NCBI GenBank assembly: GCA_023437255.1
Contig: JAEZGR010000036.1
Location: 1 to 5,204 of the forward strand
Reading direction: 5' to 3'
Length of the DNA stretch: 5,204 nt
Source: Pseudomonadota bacterium
GTDB lineage: Bacteria > Pseudomonadota > Gammaproteobacteria > Burkholderiales > Burkholderiaceae_B
Positions 1-5,204 of this stretch are shown here, piece by piece (position 1 is the stretch's first letter; each line of letters begins with the position of its first letter). The notes below the pieces were generated by a model. That model was not told the origin of the DNA. It saw only the letters and a list, made by a program, of their open reading frames with translations, and made no database searches. The translations under genes were made by a program, and so were the position numbers.

Positions 1-236
1 CGGCCTGCTTCGAGCGCCACCTGCTGCTCACGTACGCGTCGCCGGGCAATCTCTTCCTGGATGGCGGTACCCCGGACACGCGTGAAGCCGTCTGCACCGG
101 TCGCCAGCGCCCCCATGTTGAACACACCGATCAGGTGCGCGTCGCAACGCTGCGCGAGCCAGCCCGCGTATTCGAGGATGCTGTATTCAGGGTCTGCGTA
201 ATCGATAAATACCGCAATGCTCTTCCATGCACTCAT
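1..236 (-). CDS. UspA-like universal stress protein, N-terminal part (cut by left window edge)
   Basis: The minus-strand frame opens with ATG at 236-234 and stays open to base 1, giving 78 residues that start MSAWKSIAVFIDYADPEYS. An AGGAG ribosome-binding site lies at 243-247, six bases before the ATG, which supports this start. The visible part looks like the first half of a UspA/Usp domain: a hydrophobic first strand ending in Asp (SIAVFIDYAD, residues 6-15), a helix containing LEYAGWLAQRCDAHL, a second strand (IGVFNM), then a long charged helix (IQEEIARRRVREQQVALEA). Usp proteins are cytoplasmic, often nucleotide-binding and induced by stress or growth arrest. The glycine-rich ATP-binding motif would lie in the missing C-terminal half, so nucleotide binding cannot be judged. 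The gene is divergent from the yjfB-like gene. Family assignment is fairly likely; no specific function can be given. Confidence 0.65.
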   Translation of the reverse strand, partial: MSAWKSIAVFIDYADPEYSILEYAGWLAQRCDAHLIGVFNMGALATGADGFTRVRGTAIQEEIARRRVREQQVALEAG

Positions 237-273
237 GCTCTGCTCCTGGCGCCTTGGCTCATCCTAGCCTAGA

Positions 274-282
274 ATCGTATCA
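274..282 (-). promoter_or_regulatory. Candidate extended -10 promoter for the usp-like gene
   Basis: On the minus strand the sequence reads TGATACGAT, an extended -10 element (TG, one base, then TACGAT with five of six consensus bases). It lies about 38 bases before the usp-like ATG, leaving room for a short leader with the AGGAG site. No convincing -35 hexamer is present 16-18 bases upstream. Pattern only. Confidence 0.3.
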
Positions 283-355
283 GGTCGTAAAATGACCGGC
301 ACGTGGAACTTCTGGGCAAGCGTGACCCAGCCAACCAATAAGAAAGGGGGCGTCC

Positions 356-547
356 ATGTCGATCGAAGCCACCGTGAGCGCGGCGCTCACGCTCGAAAAC
401 TACAACCAGCACCAGTCGGCCCAGCTGAACCTGCTGCGCGAAACGCTCGACACCCAGGCGCGCACGGTCACCGCCATCGTTGAAGCCGCCACACCCAAAC
501 TGGCCACCAGCGGCAATCTGGGCACCAACGTCAATACCTACGCGTAA
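356..547 (+). CDS. YjfB-family putative motility protein, 63 aa
   Basis: This short gene encodes 63 residues, starting MSIEATVSAALTLENYNQHQ and ending LGTNVNTYA. The layout matches the small YjfB-type putative motility proteins (about 60 residues): an N-terminal A/S-rich helix, a glutamine-rich stretch, a central amphipathic helix (LNLLRETLDTQARTVTAIVEAA, about residues 24-45) and a C-terminal 'NLG-x-N-hydrophobic-N/D' ending. A strong ribosome-binding site (AAAGGGGG, 343-350) lies five bases before the ATG and fixes the start. There is no signal peptide or membrane segment, so it is probably cytoplasmic. The B. subtilis member is known from the motility regulon; its biochemical role is unknown. 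No flagellar or chemotaxis gene is visible nearby, and I see no clear sigma-28 promoter upstream. The stop lies 13 bases from the convergent rmlB stop. Family assignment rests on remembered motif resemblance. Confidence 0.7.
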   Translation: MSIEATVSAALTLENYNQHQSAQLNLLRETLDTQARTVTAIVEAATPKLATSGNLGTNVNTYA

Positions 548-560
548 ACGGCCGGCAGCG

Positions 561-1622
561 TCAGGCCTTGCCCAGGCGTTCACGCTGATACGTGCCGTCT
601 TGCACGTGACGGCACCATTCCTGATTATCGAGGTACCACTGCACTGTCTTGCGCAAGCCGGTTTCAAACGTTTCGGCGGGCGACCAACCGAGTTCGCGCT
701 GAATCTTGCCGGCGTCGATCGCGTAACGCAAATCATGGCCCGGCCGGTCGGCCACAAATGTGATCAGATCGGCGTAACGCTGCACGCCTGCCGGTTTCTC
801 GGGCCGCAGTGTCTCGAGCAGTTCGCAGATTGCCTGCACCACTTCGATATTGCGCTTCTCGTTGTGGCCGCCGATGTTGTAGGTTTCACCCACCTGACCC
901 TGCGTGAGCACCTGGTACAGCGCCCTGGCATGGTCTTCGACATACAGCCAGTCACGCACCTGATCGCCCTTGCCATACACGGGCAGTGGCTTGCCCTCGA
1001 GGGCATTGAGAATCACCAGGGGAATGAGTTTTTCCGGGAAGTGATAGGGCCCGTAATTATTCGAACAGTTCGTGACCAGCGTAGGCAGTCCGTAGGTACG
1101 CCGCCAGGCCCTCACCAGATGGTCGGAGCTGGCCTTGCTTGCTGAATACGGCGAGCTGGGCGCATAGGGCGTGGTTTCGCGGAACAGGTCTTCAGGGCCT
1201 TCGAGGTCGCCATAGACCTCGTCGGTGGAAATATGGTGGAAGCGGAACGCCTTTTTCTCGTCTTCGGGCAGCTCACGCCAGTATTCACGCGCGGCTTCGA
1301 GCAGCACATACGTGCCCACGATATTGGTCTGAATGAAGGCGGCAGGACCGTCGATGGAGCGGTCGACGTGTGATTCGGCCGCCAGATGCATGACCGCCTG
1401 GGGGCGATGTGCACGGAAAACACGCGCCATTTCCGACGCATCGCAGATATCGACCTGCTCAAACGCGTAGCGCGGGTCATCCGAGACTGATAGCAAGGAT
1501 TCAAGGTTGCCGGCGTACGTGAGCTTGTCGACGTTGACAACGGAATCGGACGTGTCGCGGATGATGTGGCGTACGACCGCAGAACCAATGAAACCTGCGC
1601 CGCCGGTGACGAGTATCTTCAT
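561..1622 (-). CDS. rmlB: dTDP-glucose 4,6-dehydratase
   Basis: RmlB (RfbB) converts dTDP-glucose to dTDP-4-keto-6-deoxyglucose with bound NAD+. This is the second step toward dTDP-rhamnose and other deoxysugars of O-antigen or exopolysaccharide, in the cytoplasm. The 353-residue product is full length for the family (about 350-360). It is an extended short-chain dehydrogenase: the NAD-binding TGGAGFIG is at residues 6-13, DKLTYAGNL at 32-40, the catalytic Thr-Asp-Glu at 133-135 (ISTDEVYG), and the Tyr-x3-Lys pair at Y159/K163 (PYSASK). The substrate-binding segment [18 protein letters not shown] spans 185-202, followed by [20 protein letters not shown]. The ATG at 1622 gives the canonical [13 protein letters not shown] start, but no ribosome-binding site precedes it. 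The gene stands alone: rmlA, rmlC and rmlD are not in the window, its 3' neighbour is convergent and infA is divergent. WecB/C-type or RffG (enterobacterial common antigen) roles use the same enzyme, so the end product is open. Confidence 0.96.
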   Translation of the reverse strand: MKILVTGGAGFIGSAVVRHIIRDTSDSVVNVDKLTYAGNLESLLSVSDDPRYAFEQVDICDASEMARVFRAHRPQAVMHLAAESHVDRSIDGPAAFIQTNIVGTYVLLEAAREYWRELPEDEKKAFRFHHISTDEVYGDLEGPEDLFRETTPYAPSSPYSASKASSDHLVRAWRRTYGLPTLVTNCSNNYGPYHFPEKLIPLVILNALEGKPLPVYGKGDQVRDWLYVEDHARALYQVLTQGQVGETYNIGGHNEKRNIEVVQAICELLETLRPEKPAGVQRYADLITFVADRPGHDLRYAIDAGKIQRELGWSPAETFETGLRKTVQWYLDNQEWCRHVQDGTYQRERLGKA

Positions 1623-1691
1623 GCTGTATAAAAGAAAGTGGCCAAACCTGTGGAAGATAGCACGTTTGCGACAAATTGCCTTGGCTCAAAC

Positions 1692-1720
1692 GACATACAG
1701 GAAAACCCTAGCCATGTCAG
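1692..1720 (-). promoter_or_regulatory. Candidate sigma-70 promoter for rmlB
   Basis: On the minus strand a -35-like CTGACA (1720-1715, five of six consensus bases) is followed after 17 bases by TATGTC (1697-1692), a weak -10. Transcription would start near 1685 and give a leader of about 60 bases. The site lies next to the divergent infA extended -10 (1729-1737), so the two promoters would be back to back. The spacing is ideal but the -10 is poor, so this is tentative. Confidence 0.3.
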
Positions 1721-1728
1721 GGGGTTGG

Positions 1729-1737
1729 TGTTACAAT
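1729..1737 (+). promoter_or_regulatory. Candidate extended -10 promoter for infA
   Basis: TGTTACAAT is an extended -10 element: TG at 1729-1730, one spacer base, then TACAAT at 1732-1737 with five of six consensus bases. The -35 region (about 1709-1714) has no good match, as is usual for extended -10 promoters. Transcription would begin near 1744, leaving a leader of about 244 bases before infA. A second, weaker -10-like TATACA at 1821-1826 could give a shorter leader. Inferred from pattern only. Confidence 0.45.
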
Positions 1738-1755
1738 GCTACTGTTTCAGACGCC

Positions 1756-1771
1756 TCTGCGGTAACGCAGA
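1756..1771 (+). other. Perfect hairpin with GNRA (GUAA) tetraloop in infA leader
   Basis: TCTGCG (1756-1761) pairs exactly with CGCAGA (1766-1771) across the loop GTAA. A GUAA loop belongs to the stable GNRA class often used for RNA tertiary contacts. It lies about 12 bases after the proposed transcription start, so it could shield the mRNA 5' end or act as a folding nucleus. There is no T-run after it, so it is not an intrinsic terminator. Confidence 0.55.
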
Positions 1772-1785
1772 CCATTCACGCGCTG

Positions 1786-1803
1786 CGAAGGCTCTTACCT
1801 TCG
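1786..1803 (+). other. Second perfect hairpin in infA leader
   Basis: CGAAGG (1786-1791) pairs exactly with CCTTCG (1798-1803) across the six-base loop CTCTTA. It starts 14 bases after the GNRA hairpin, and the two together form a compact 5' module. The CGAAGG strand contains a purine-rich AAGG resembling a ribosome-binding site, but no start codon with a useful frame follows. Confidence 0.5.
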
Positions 1804-1987
1804 TCTGTCAACCGCGCTTCTATACACGCCCGTTGCGGCGTTGGAGCCTCCGCTCCGCTCCCGGCACATTGCCGCCGATCCGTTCCTTTGAACGCATCTC
1901 AGCGCCCCCGTCTTCGGGCATCAGGCGCTTTCGCTCCATCCGCCAGCATGCGGCTCTGGATTCTGTTCGACCACGCAAGGAGAACAC

Positions 1988-2248
1988 ATGGCTAAAGAAG
2001 AACTTATTGAAATGGGTGGACTCGTCACTGAGGTCCTTCCCGACTCCCGTTTTCGCGTCACCCTTGACAACGGCCACGCCGTCGTCGCGTACACCGGTGG
2101 CAAAATGCGCAAGCACCACATCCGCATTCTGGCCGGCGACAAAGTCTCGCTCGAAATGTCCCCCTACGATCTGGGCAAGGCCCGCATTGTCTACCGCCAC
2201 ATCGCCGGCCGCCCTGCCGGAGCTTCGGCCCAGCGCCGCCGCCGCTAG
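1988..2248 (+). CDS. infA: Translation initiation factor IF-1, with basic C-terminal extension
   Basis: IF-1 binds the A site of the 30S ribosomal subunit during initiation and works with IF-2 and IF-3. The 86-residue protein opens [20 protein letters not shown] and carries the single S1/OB-fold domain (about residues 6-70). Family hallmarks are visible: FRVTLDNGH (22-30), [16 protein letters not shown] (38-53) and [13 protein letters not shown] (58-70). The classical 72-residue IF-1 ends about two residues after this last motif. Here 16 residues follow, finishing in QRRRR, an extension I associate with IF-1 copies of Burkholderiales. The start is fixed by AAGGAG (1977-1982), five bases before the ATG. 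No ribosomal-protein genes surround it, so it is a stand-alone copy; a second infA in a ribosomal operon elsewhere is possible. pgi follows 69 bases downstream on the same strand with no clear terminator between them. Confidence 0.97.
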   Translation: MAKEELIEMGGLVTEVLPDSRFRVTLDNGHAVVAYTGGKMRKHHIRILAGDKVSLEMSPYDLGKARIVYRHIAGRPAGASAQRRRR

Positions 2249-2279
2249 TTCACGCGCCGCGCGCTGAAAACCGCGGCAT

Positions 2280-2285
2280 TACAAT
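2280..2285 (+). promoter_or_regulatory. Candidate -10 box for pgi
   Basis: TACAAT, the same hexamer as in the infA promoter candidate, lies 33 bases before the pgi GTG. No good -35 hexamer is present at the right distance and there is no extended-10 TG, so support is weak. If used, transcription would start near 2292, inside or after the left arm of the inverted repeat at 2285-2315. Confidence 0.25.
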
Positions 2286-2315
2286 TGCTCCACGGCGTCA
2301 TCGCATCTGGAGCAA
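2285..2315 (+). repeat. 8-bp perfect inverted repeat covering the pgi ribosome-binding site
   Basis: TTGCTCCA (2285-2292) and TGGAGCAA (2308-2315) are exact reverse complements separated by 15 bases. The right arm contains the only plausible pgi ribosome-binding site, GGAG (2309-2312). In a transcript reading through from infA the repeat would fold into a stem that hides this site. A short inner stem (GCG-TCAT-CGC, 2295-2304) could stack inside the loop. Alternatively the repeat could be a DNA operator. There is no T-run after it, so it is not a rho-independent terminator. The repeat is seen directly; its role is inferred. Confidence 0.5.
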
Positions 2316-2317
2316 GC

Positions 2318-3922
2318 GTGAAACATAATCTCGACAAAGAATCGGCAACCGGCCCCATCGCCCCGCCCAGCCTGAGCGATCTGCCTGAGTGGGCGCAATT
2401 TGAACAGGCGGCCCGCGCCGCGCGCATCGACCCCTCGCGCCTGAGGGTCATCAATGCCGCAGGCATCGACCTCGACACCAGCGGGCAGCATGCCTCCGCC
2501 GAACTCAGCGACGCCGCGGAAGCCCTGCTGGCCGCGCGCAACTTCGATGAAACGCGCAAGCAGCTGCTCGAAGGCGGCATCGTCAACCTGACTGAAGAGC
2601 GTGCCGCATGGCATAGCGCCCTGCGCGCCCCGGCCACCGTGCCGGAAGTGGCCGCGGAGCGGCAACGTCTCATCGAATTCATTCACACCGCTGACTCAGA
2701 GCGCCGCTGGCGCAATATCGTGCATATCGGTATTGGTGGCAGCGACTGGGGCGTGCGGTTGGCGGTGGCCGCCTTCGGCTACGCCGGCACCTGGCGTCAG
2801 GTGCATTTCGTGGCCAACATCGACGGCCATGCCATTCAGGGCGGGCTGTCCGGCTTCGACCCCCACGACACCCTCATCGTCATGGCGTCCAAGTCGTTCA
2901 CCACCGCCGAAACACTCGAAAACGGCAAGCGCGCACTGGAATGGTTGCAGGCGGCGGGCGTGGCCGACCCCTACAACCAGATGATTGCGATAACTGCGCG
3001 CCCGGACACGGCACGCGAGTGGGGAATTCCAGACGCCCACATCTTCCGCATCTGGGACTGGGTCGGCGGCCGCTTTTCGCTTTGGTCGGCGGTCAGTCTC
3101 ACCACCGCACTGGCGGTCAGCGCCGACGTGATCGCGGGCATGCAGGCCGGTGCCGCTGCCATGGACAAGCACTTCGCCGAAGCGCCGATCCACGAAAACG
3201 CGCCCGTACAGATGGCGCTCGCCGGCATTGTGAACCGCAGCATACTGGGCTACGGCTCTCTCAACATTGCGCCCTACGACTTCCGGTTGGCCAACCTGGT
3301 TCCCTACATCCAGCAGCTTGAAATGGAATCACTGGGCAAATCGGTCGATATCGCCGGCAAGCCGGTCAGCGTGCCAACAGGCCCCGCTGTGTGGGGCATG
3401 CCCGGCACCGACGCTCAGCACACCTTCTTTCAGTGGCTGCACCAGGGCAGCGACGGCGCCCCCGTGGATTTCATCATCTGCGCCCATGCCGACCACGGCT
3501 GGCCGCAACATCACCGCATTCTGCTTGCGCACTGCCTTGCTCAGCGCCAGGCGCTGTTGCGCGGCAAGTCGTACGACGAAGCCCTGAAAGAATGCCTGGC
3601 CGACGGCATGTCGCAGGAACGCGCTGAATGGCTGGCGCGCCACCGCCTGCATGGTGGCGGGCGCCCTTCCAATCTGATCATTCTTCAGCGGCTTTCCCCC
3701 TACACGCTGGGGGCGTTGCTCGCGCTGTATGAACTCAAGGTTTTCGTGCAGGGCCTGATCTGGGGCATCAACCCCTTCGACCAGTGGGGCGTGGAATACG
3801 GAAAGGTGTTGGCCAAGGGCCTGACCCGGGCGCTCGAGAGCTGCGACCCGATCGACCCCGGCTACGATTCCTCGACCGCCTATTGGGTGGAAAAACTCAG
3901 AGGCCCATGCACAGGTACTTGA
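2318..3922 (+). CDS. pgi: Glucose-6-phosphate isomerase
   Basis: Pgi interconverts glucose-6-phosphate and fructose-6-phosphate in the cytoplasm, linking glycolysis/gluconeogenesis with sugar-nucleotide and pentose-phosphate routes. I start it at GTG 2318 (534 residues) because GGAG (2309-2312) lies five bases upstream; an in-frame TTG at 2285 would add 11 residues but lacks a site. Two SIS domains are recognisable. Key segments, numbered from the GTG, are [10 protein letters not shown] (136-145), the phosphate-binding SKSFTTAET (191-199), VGGRFS (249-254, with the conserved Arg252), MES with catalytic Glu337, QH with His368 that opens the sugar ring, and [10 protein letters not shown] (487-496) with Lys496. 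All main active-site residues are present. Two departures are seen: MESLGK where most family members have MESNGK, and Ser instead of the signature Gly after [10 protein letters not shown]. The last codons overlap the convergent gabD by 26 bases. infA lies upstream on the same strand, and co-transcription is possible. Confidence 0.97.
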   Translation: MKHNLDKESATGPIAPPSLSDLPEWAQFEQAARAARIDPSRLRVINAAGIDLDTSGQHASAELSDAAEALLAARNFDETRKQLLEGGIVNLTEERAAWHSALRAPATVPEVAAERQRLIEFIHTADSERRWRNIVHIGIGGSDWGVRLAVAAFGYAGTWRQVHFVANIDGHAIQGGLSGFDPHDTLIVMASKSFTTAETLENGKRALEWLQAAGVADPYNQMIAITARPDTAREWGIPDAHIFRIWDWVGGRFSLWSAVSLTTALAVSADVIAGMQAGAAAMDKHFAEAPIHENAPVQMALAGIVNRSILGYGSLNIAPYDFRLANLVPYIQQLEMESLGKSVDIAGKPVSVPTGPAVWGMPGTDAQHTFFQWLHQGSDGAPVDFIICAHADHGWPQHHRILLAHCLAQRQALLRGKSYDEALKECLADGMSQERAEWLARHRLHGGGRPSNLIILQRLSPYTLGALLALYELKVFVQGLIWGINPFDQWGVEYGKVLAKGLTRALESCDPIDPGYDSSTAYWVEKLRGPCTGT

Positions 3923-5204
3923 CCACCATGTAGTCATCGAGACCGTAGTGCGAGCCTTCGCGGCCGATCCCCGACTGCTTCACACCCCCGAATGGAGCGG
4001 CCTCGTTTGACAGGATGCCGGTATTGATACCCACCATGCCGTATTCGAGCGCCTCGGCCACGCGCCAGACGCGACCGATGTCGCGGCTGTAGAAATAGGC
4101 CGCGAGCCCGAACTCCGTGTCATTGGCCATGGCGATCACCTCTTCGTCGCTGCCGAAGCGGAAGAGCGGCGCCACCGGCCCGAAAGTTTCTTCTTTGGCG
4201 ACGCGCATGGCGGGGGTCATGTTGGCAAGCACGGTGGGCTCGAAGAAGGTGCCGCCCAGGGCGTGCACGCGCCCACCGGTCAGAACTTCAGCGCCCTGTT
4301 CCAGCGCATCGTCGATGTGTTCCTGTACCTTGCGCACGGCCGGCTCATCGATGAGCGGGCCCAGGGTCACCCCTGCCTCCAAGCCATTGCCGACCTTGAG
4401 ACGCCCCACCGCCTCGACCAGGCGGCGAGCAAACTCATCGTACACAGCCTCGTGCACATAAAGGCGGTTCGCGCAGACGCAGGTCTGCCCCGTATTGCGA
4501 TATTTGCTGGCGATGGCACCCTCGACCGCCGCGTCGAGATCGGCATCGTCGAAGACGATGAACGGCGCATTGCCACCCAGCTCCATCGACACCTTCTTGA
4601 TGGTGGAGGCGGTCTGCTGCATGAGCTGGCGACCGACCTCGGTGGAGCCCGTGAAACTCAGCTTGCGCACCAGCGGATTGCTGGTCATCTCGCCGCCGAT
4701 CTCTGCAGCGGACCCCGTGACGACCGAAAAGACCCCTGCCGGCACGCCGGCCTCTTCGGCCAATACCGCCAGCGCCAGCGCCGAATACGGCGTCTGGGTG
4801 GCCGGCTTGACCACGATGGGGCAGCCCGCCGCCAGAGCGGCCGCGGCCTTGCGGGTAATCATGGCCGCAGGAAAGTTCCAGGGTGTGATCGCAGCGCACA
4901 CACCGACCGGCTCTTTGAGTACAACGATACGGGTCGAGGGCGAGGGTGAAGGTATCGTATCGCCGTACGCCCGTTTGGCTTCTTCGGCATACCATTCGAA
5001 ATACGAGGCCGCATAGGCCACCTCACCGCGCGCCTCGGCCAGGGGCTTGCCCTGTTCGAGTGTCATGATGCGGGCCAGATCGTCGGCATGCTGATGCATG
5101 AGCCCGTGCCAGCGGCGCAGGATTGCCGCGCGCTCGCGCGCAGGCATGGCACGCCAGGCAGGCCAGGCCGCATTCGCCGCCTCGATCGCGCGACGGGTCT
5201 CGGC
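3897..5204 (-). CDS. gabD: Succinate-semialdehyde dehydrogenase, N-terminus beyond right window edge
   Basis: GabD oxidises succinate semialdehyde to succinate with NAD(P)+, the last step of GABA degradation. The frame is open to base 5204, so the ATG at 5147 is internal, because family-like sequence ([18 protein letters not shown]) continues upstream of it. The visible 435 residues lack roughly the first 50 of about 480. Counted from the first visible residue, the aldehyde dehydrogenase motifs are TPWNF (catalytic Asn110), KPATQTP (cofactor-binding Lys133), FTGSTE, MELGG (general base Glu208) and GQTCVC (nucleophile Cys242). The second cysteine of GQTCVC matches the redox-switch pair described for SSADH enzymes. 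The C-terminal stretch ([40 protein letters not shown], final KYLCMGL) follows E. coli GabD closely. Glutarate-semialdehyde dehydrogenase (DavD, lysine catabolism) is the main alternative, as the two are hard to separate by sequence. It converges on and overlaps pgi; any gabT partner would lie off the window. Confidence 0.93.
   Translation of the reverse strand, partial: AETRRAIEAANAAWPAWRAMPARERAAILRRWHGLMHQHADDLARIMTLEQGKPLAEARGEVAYAASYFEWYAEEAKRAYGDTIPSPSPSTRIVVLKEPVGVCAAITPWNFPAAMITRKAAAALAAGCPIVVKPATQTPYSALALAVLAEEAGVPAGVFSVVTGSAAEIGGEMTSNPLVRKLSFTGSTEVGRQLMQQTASTIKKVSMELGGNAPFIVFDDADLDAAVEGAIASKYRNTGQTCVCANRLYVHEAVYDEFARRLVEAVGRLKVGNGLEAGVTLGPLIDEPAVRKVQEHIDDALEQGAEVLTGGRVHALGGTFFEPTVLANMTPAMRVAKEETFGPVAPLFRFGSDEEVIAMANDTEFGLAAYFYSRDIGRVWRVAEALEYGMVGINTGILSNEAAPFGGVKQSGIGREGSHYGLDDYMVVKYLCMGL

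Larger units (their letters stand above)
1744..1987 (+). promoter_or_regulatory. Long structured 5' leader of infA
   Basis: No gene lies between 1623 and 1987. If transcription starts at the extended -10 near 1737, infA carries a leader of about 244 bases with several compact hairpins. First is TCTGCG-GTAA-CGCAGA (1756-1771), a perfect six-pair stem closed by a GNRA-type GUAA tetraloop. Next is CGAAGG-CTCTTA-CCTTCG (1786-1803), a perfect six-pair stem. Then come GGAGC-CTCC-GCTCC (1843-1856), CCCG-TCTT-CGGG (1907-1918) and CCGC-CAGCAT-GCGG (1940-1953). The leader ends in an AAGGAG ribosome-binding site (1977-1982) five bases before the ATG. Long structured leaders are known for cold-induced mRNAs, and IF-1 is cold-induced in E. 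coli, so temperature or growth control is a reasonable guess. I cannot match it to a named riboswitch or RNA family. Confidence 0.5.

Noticed and set aside
288..310. Sigma-28 (FliA) promoter for the yjfB-like gene
   Set aside because: TAAA at 288-291 is present, but nothing resembling GCCGATAA follows at the right spacing.
301..321. Sigma-54-like promoter (TGGAAC ... GGGCA) before the yjfB-like gene
   Set aside because: The distance between the GG and GC elements is nine bases instead of the required ten, and the -24 box is imperfect.
312..330. Hairpin CTGGG-(9)-CCCAG in the yjfB leader
   Set aside because: It has only five pairs with a nine-base loop and does not touch the ribosome-binding site; it is easily expected by chance.
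544..570. Bidirectional terminator between the yjfB-like gene and rmlB
   Set aside because: Only a four-base GGCC self-complementary pair is present, with no T-run on either side.
480..1145. 221-codon open frame antisense to rmlB
   Set aside because: It lies opposite a clearly conserved gene, shows no recognisable motif or ribosome-binding site, and is expected from high third-position GC.
1736..1765. Nine-codon leader peptide (ATG CTA CTG ... TAA) upstream of infA
   Set aside because: Its ATG overlaps the proposed -10 box, so it would not be in the transcript, and it has no ribosome-binding site.
1883..1888. TTCCTT as an anti-Shine-Dalgarno partner for the infA AAGGAG
   Set aside because: Only five bases (TCCTT/AAGGA) pair and they are about 90 bases apart; this is too weak without covariation data.
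2249..2275. GC-rich terminator between infA and pgi
   Set aside because: The CGCG-rich stretch is self-complementary, but only an A-run, not a T-run, follows on the plus strand.
3329..3937. 202-codon open frame antisense to pgi
   Set aside because: It is a high-GC shadow of pgi with no domain or start signals.
4263..4949. 228-codon open frame antisense to gabD
   Set aside because: It mirrors a strongly conserved aldehyde dehydrogenase and is low-complexity, rich in Arg, Gly and His.

Overview
This is a GC-rich, gene-dense bacterial chromosome segment holding ordinary core metabolic and housekeeping genes. The extended InfA, the GabD and RmlB sequences, the strong Shine-Dalgarno (SD) sites and the codon use all suggest a betaproteobacterium, most likely of the order Burkholderiales. 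That placement is inference from protein resemblance. I see no mobile element, CRISPR array, tRNA or rRNA, and no sharp compositional break that would indicate recent transfer.

Layout, left to right: (1) the N-terminal part of a UspA-like stress protein on the minus strand, cut by the left edge; (2) divergent to it, a 63-residue YjfB-type putative motility protein on the plus strand; (3) 13 bases beyond its stop and convergent with it, a complete dTDP-glucose 4,6-dehydratase gene (rmlB/rfbB) on the minus strand, with no other rhamnose-pathway gene visible; (4) a 365-base intergenic region with divergent promoter candidates and a long, hairpin-rich leader for the next gene; (5) infA (translation initiation factor IF-1) with a basic C-terminal extension; (6) pgi (glucose-6-phosphate isomerase), 69 bases downstream on the same strand; (7) a convergent gabD (succinate-semialdehyde dehydrogenase) whose 3' end overlaps pgi by 26 bases and whose N-terminus lies beyond the right edge.

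The genes do not form one system. Pgi and RmlB are loosely linked through glucose-6-phosphate, which also feeds glucose-1-phosphate and dTDP-glucose for surface sugars. GabD feeds succinate into the TCA cycle. InfA and the Usp protein belong to translation and stress physiology.

I did not find a new multi-gene system. The two most interesting signals are regulatory: a perfect 8-base inverted repeat that buries the pgi ribosome-binding site, and the structured, roughly 240-base leader before infA.
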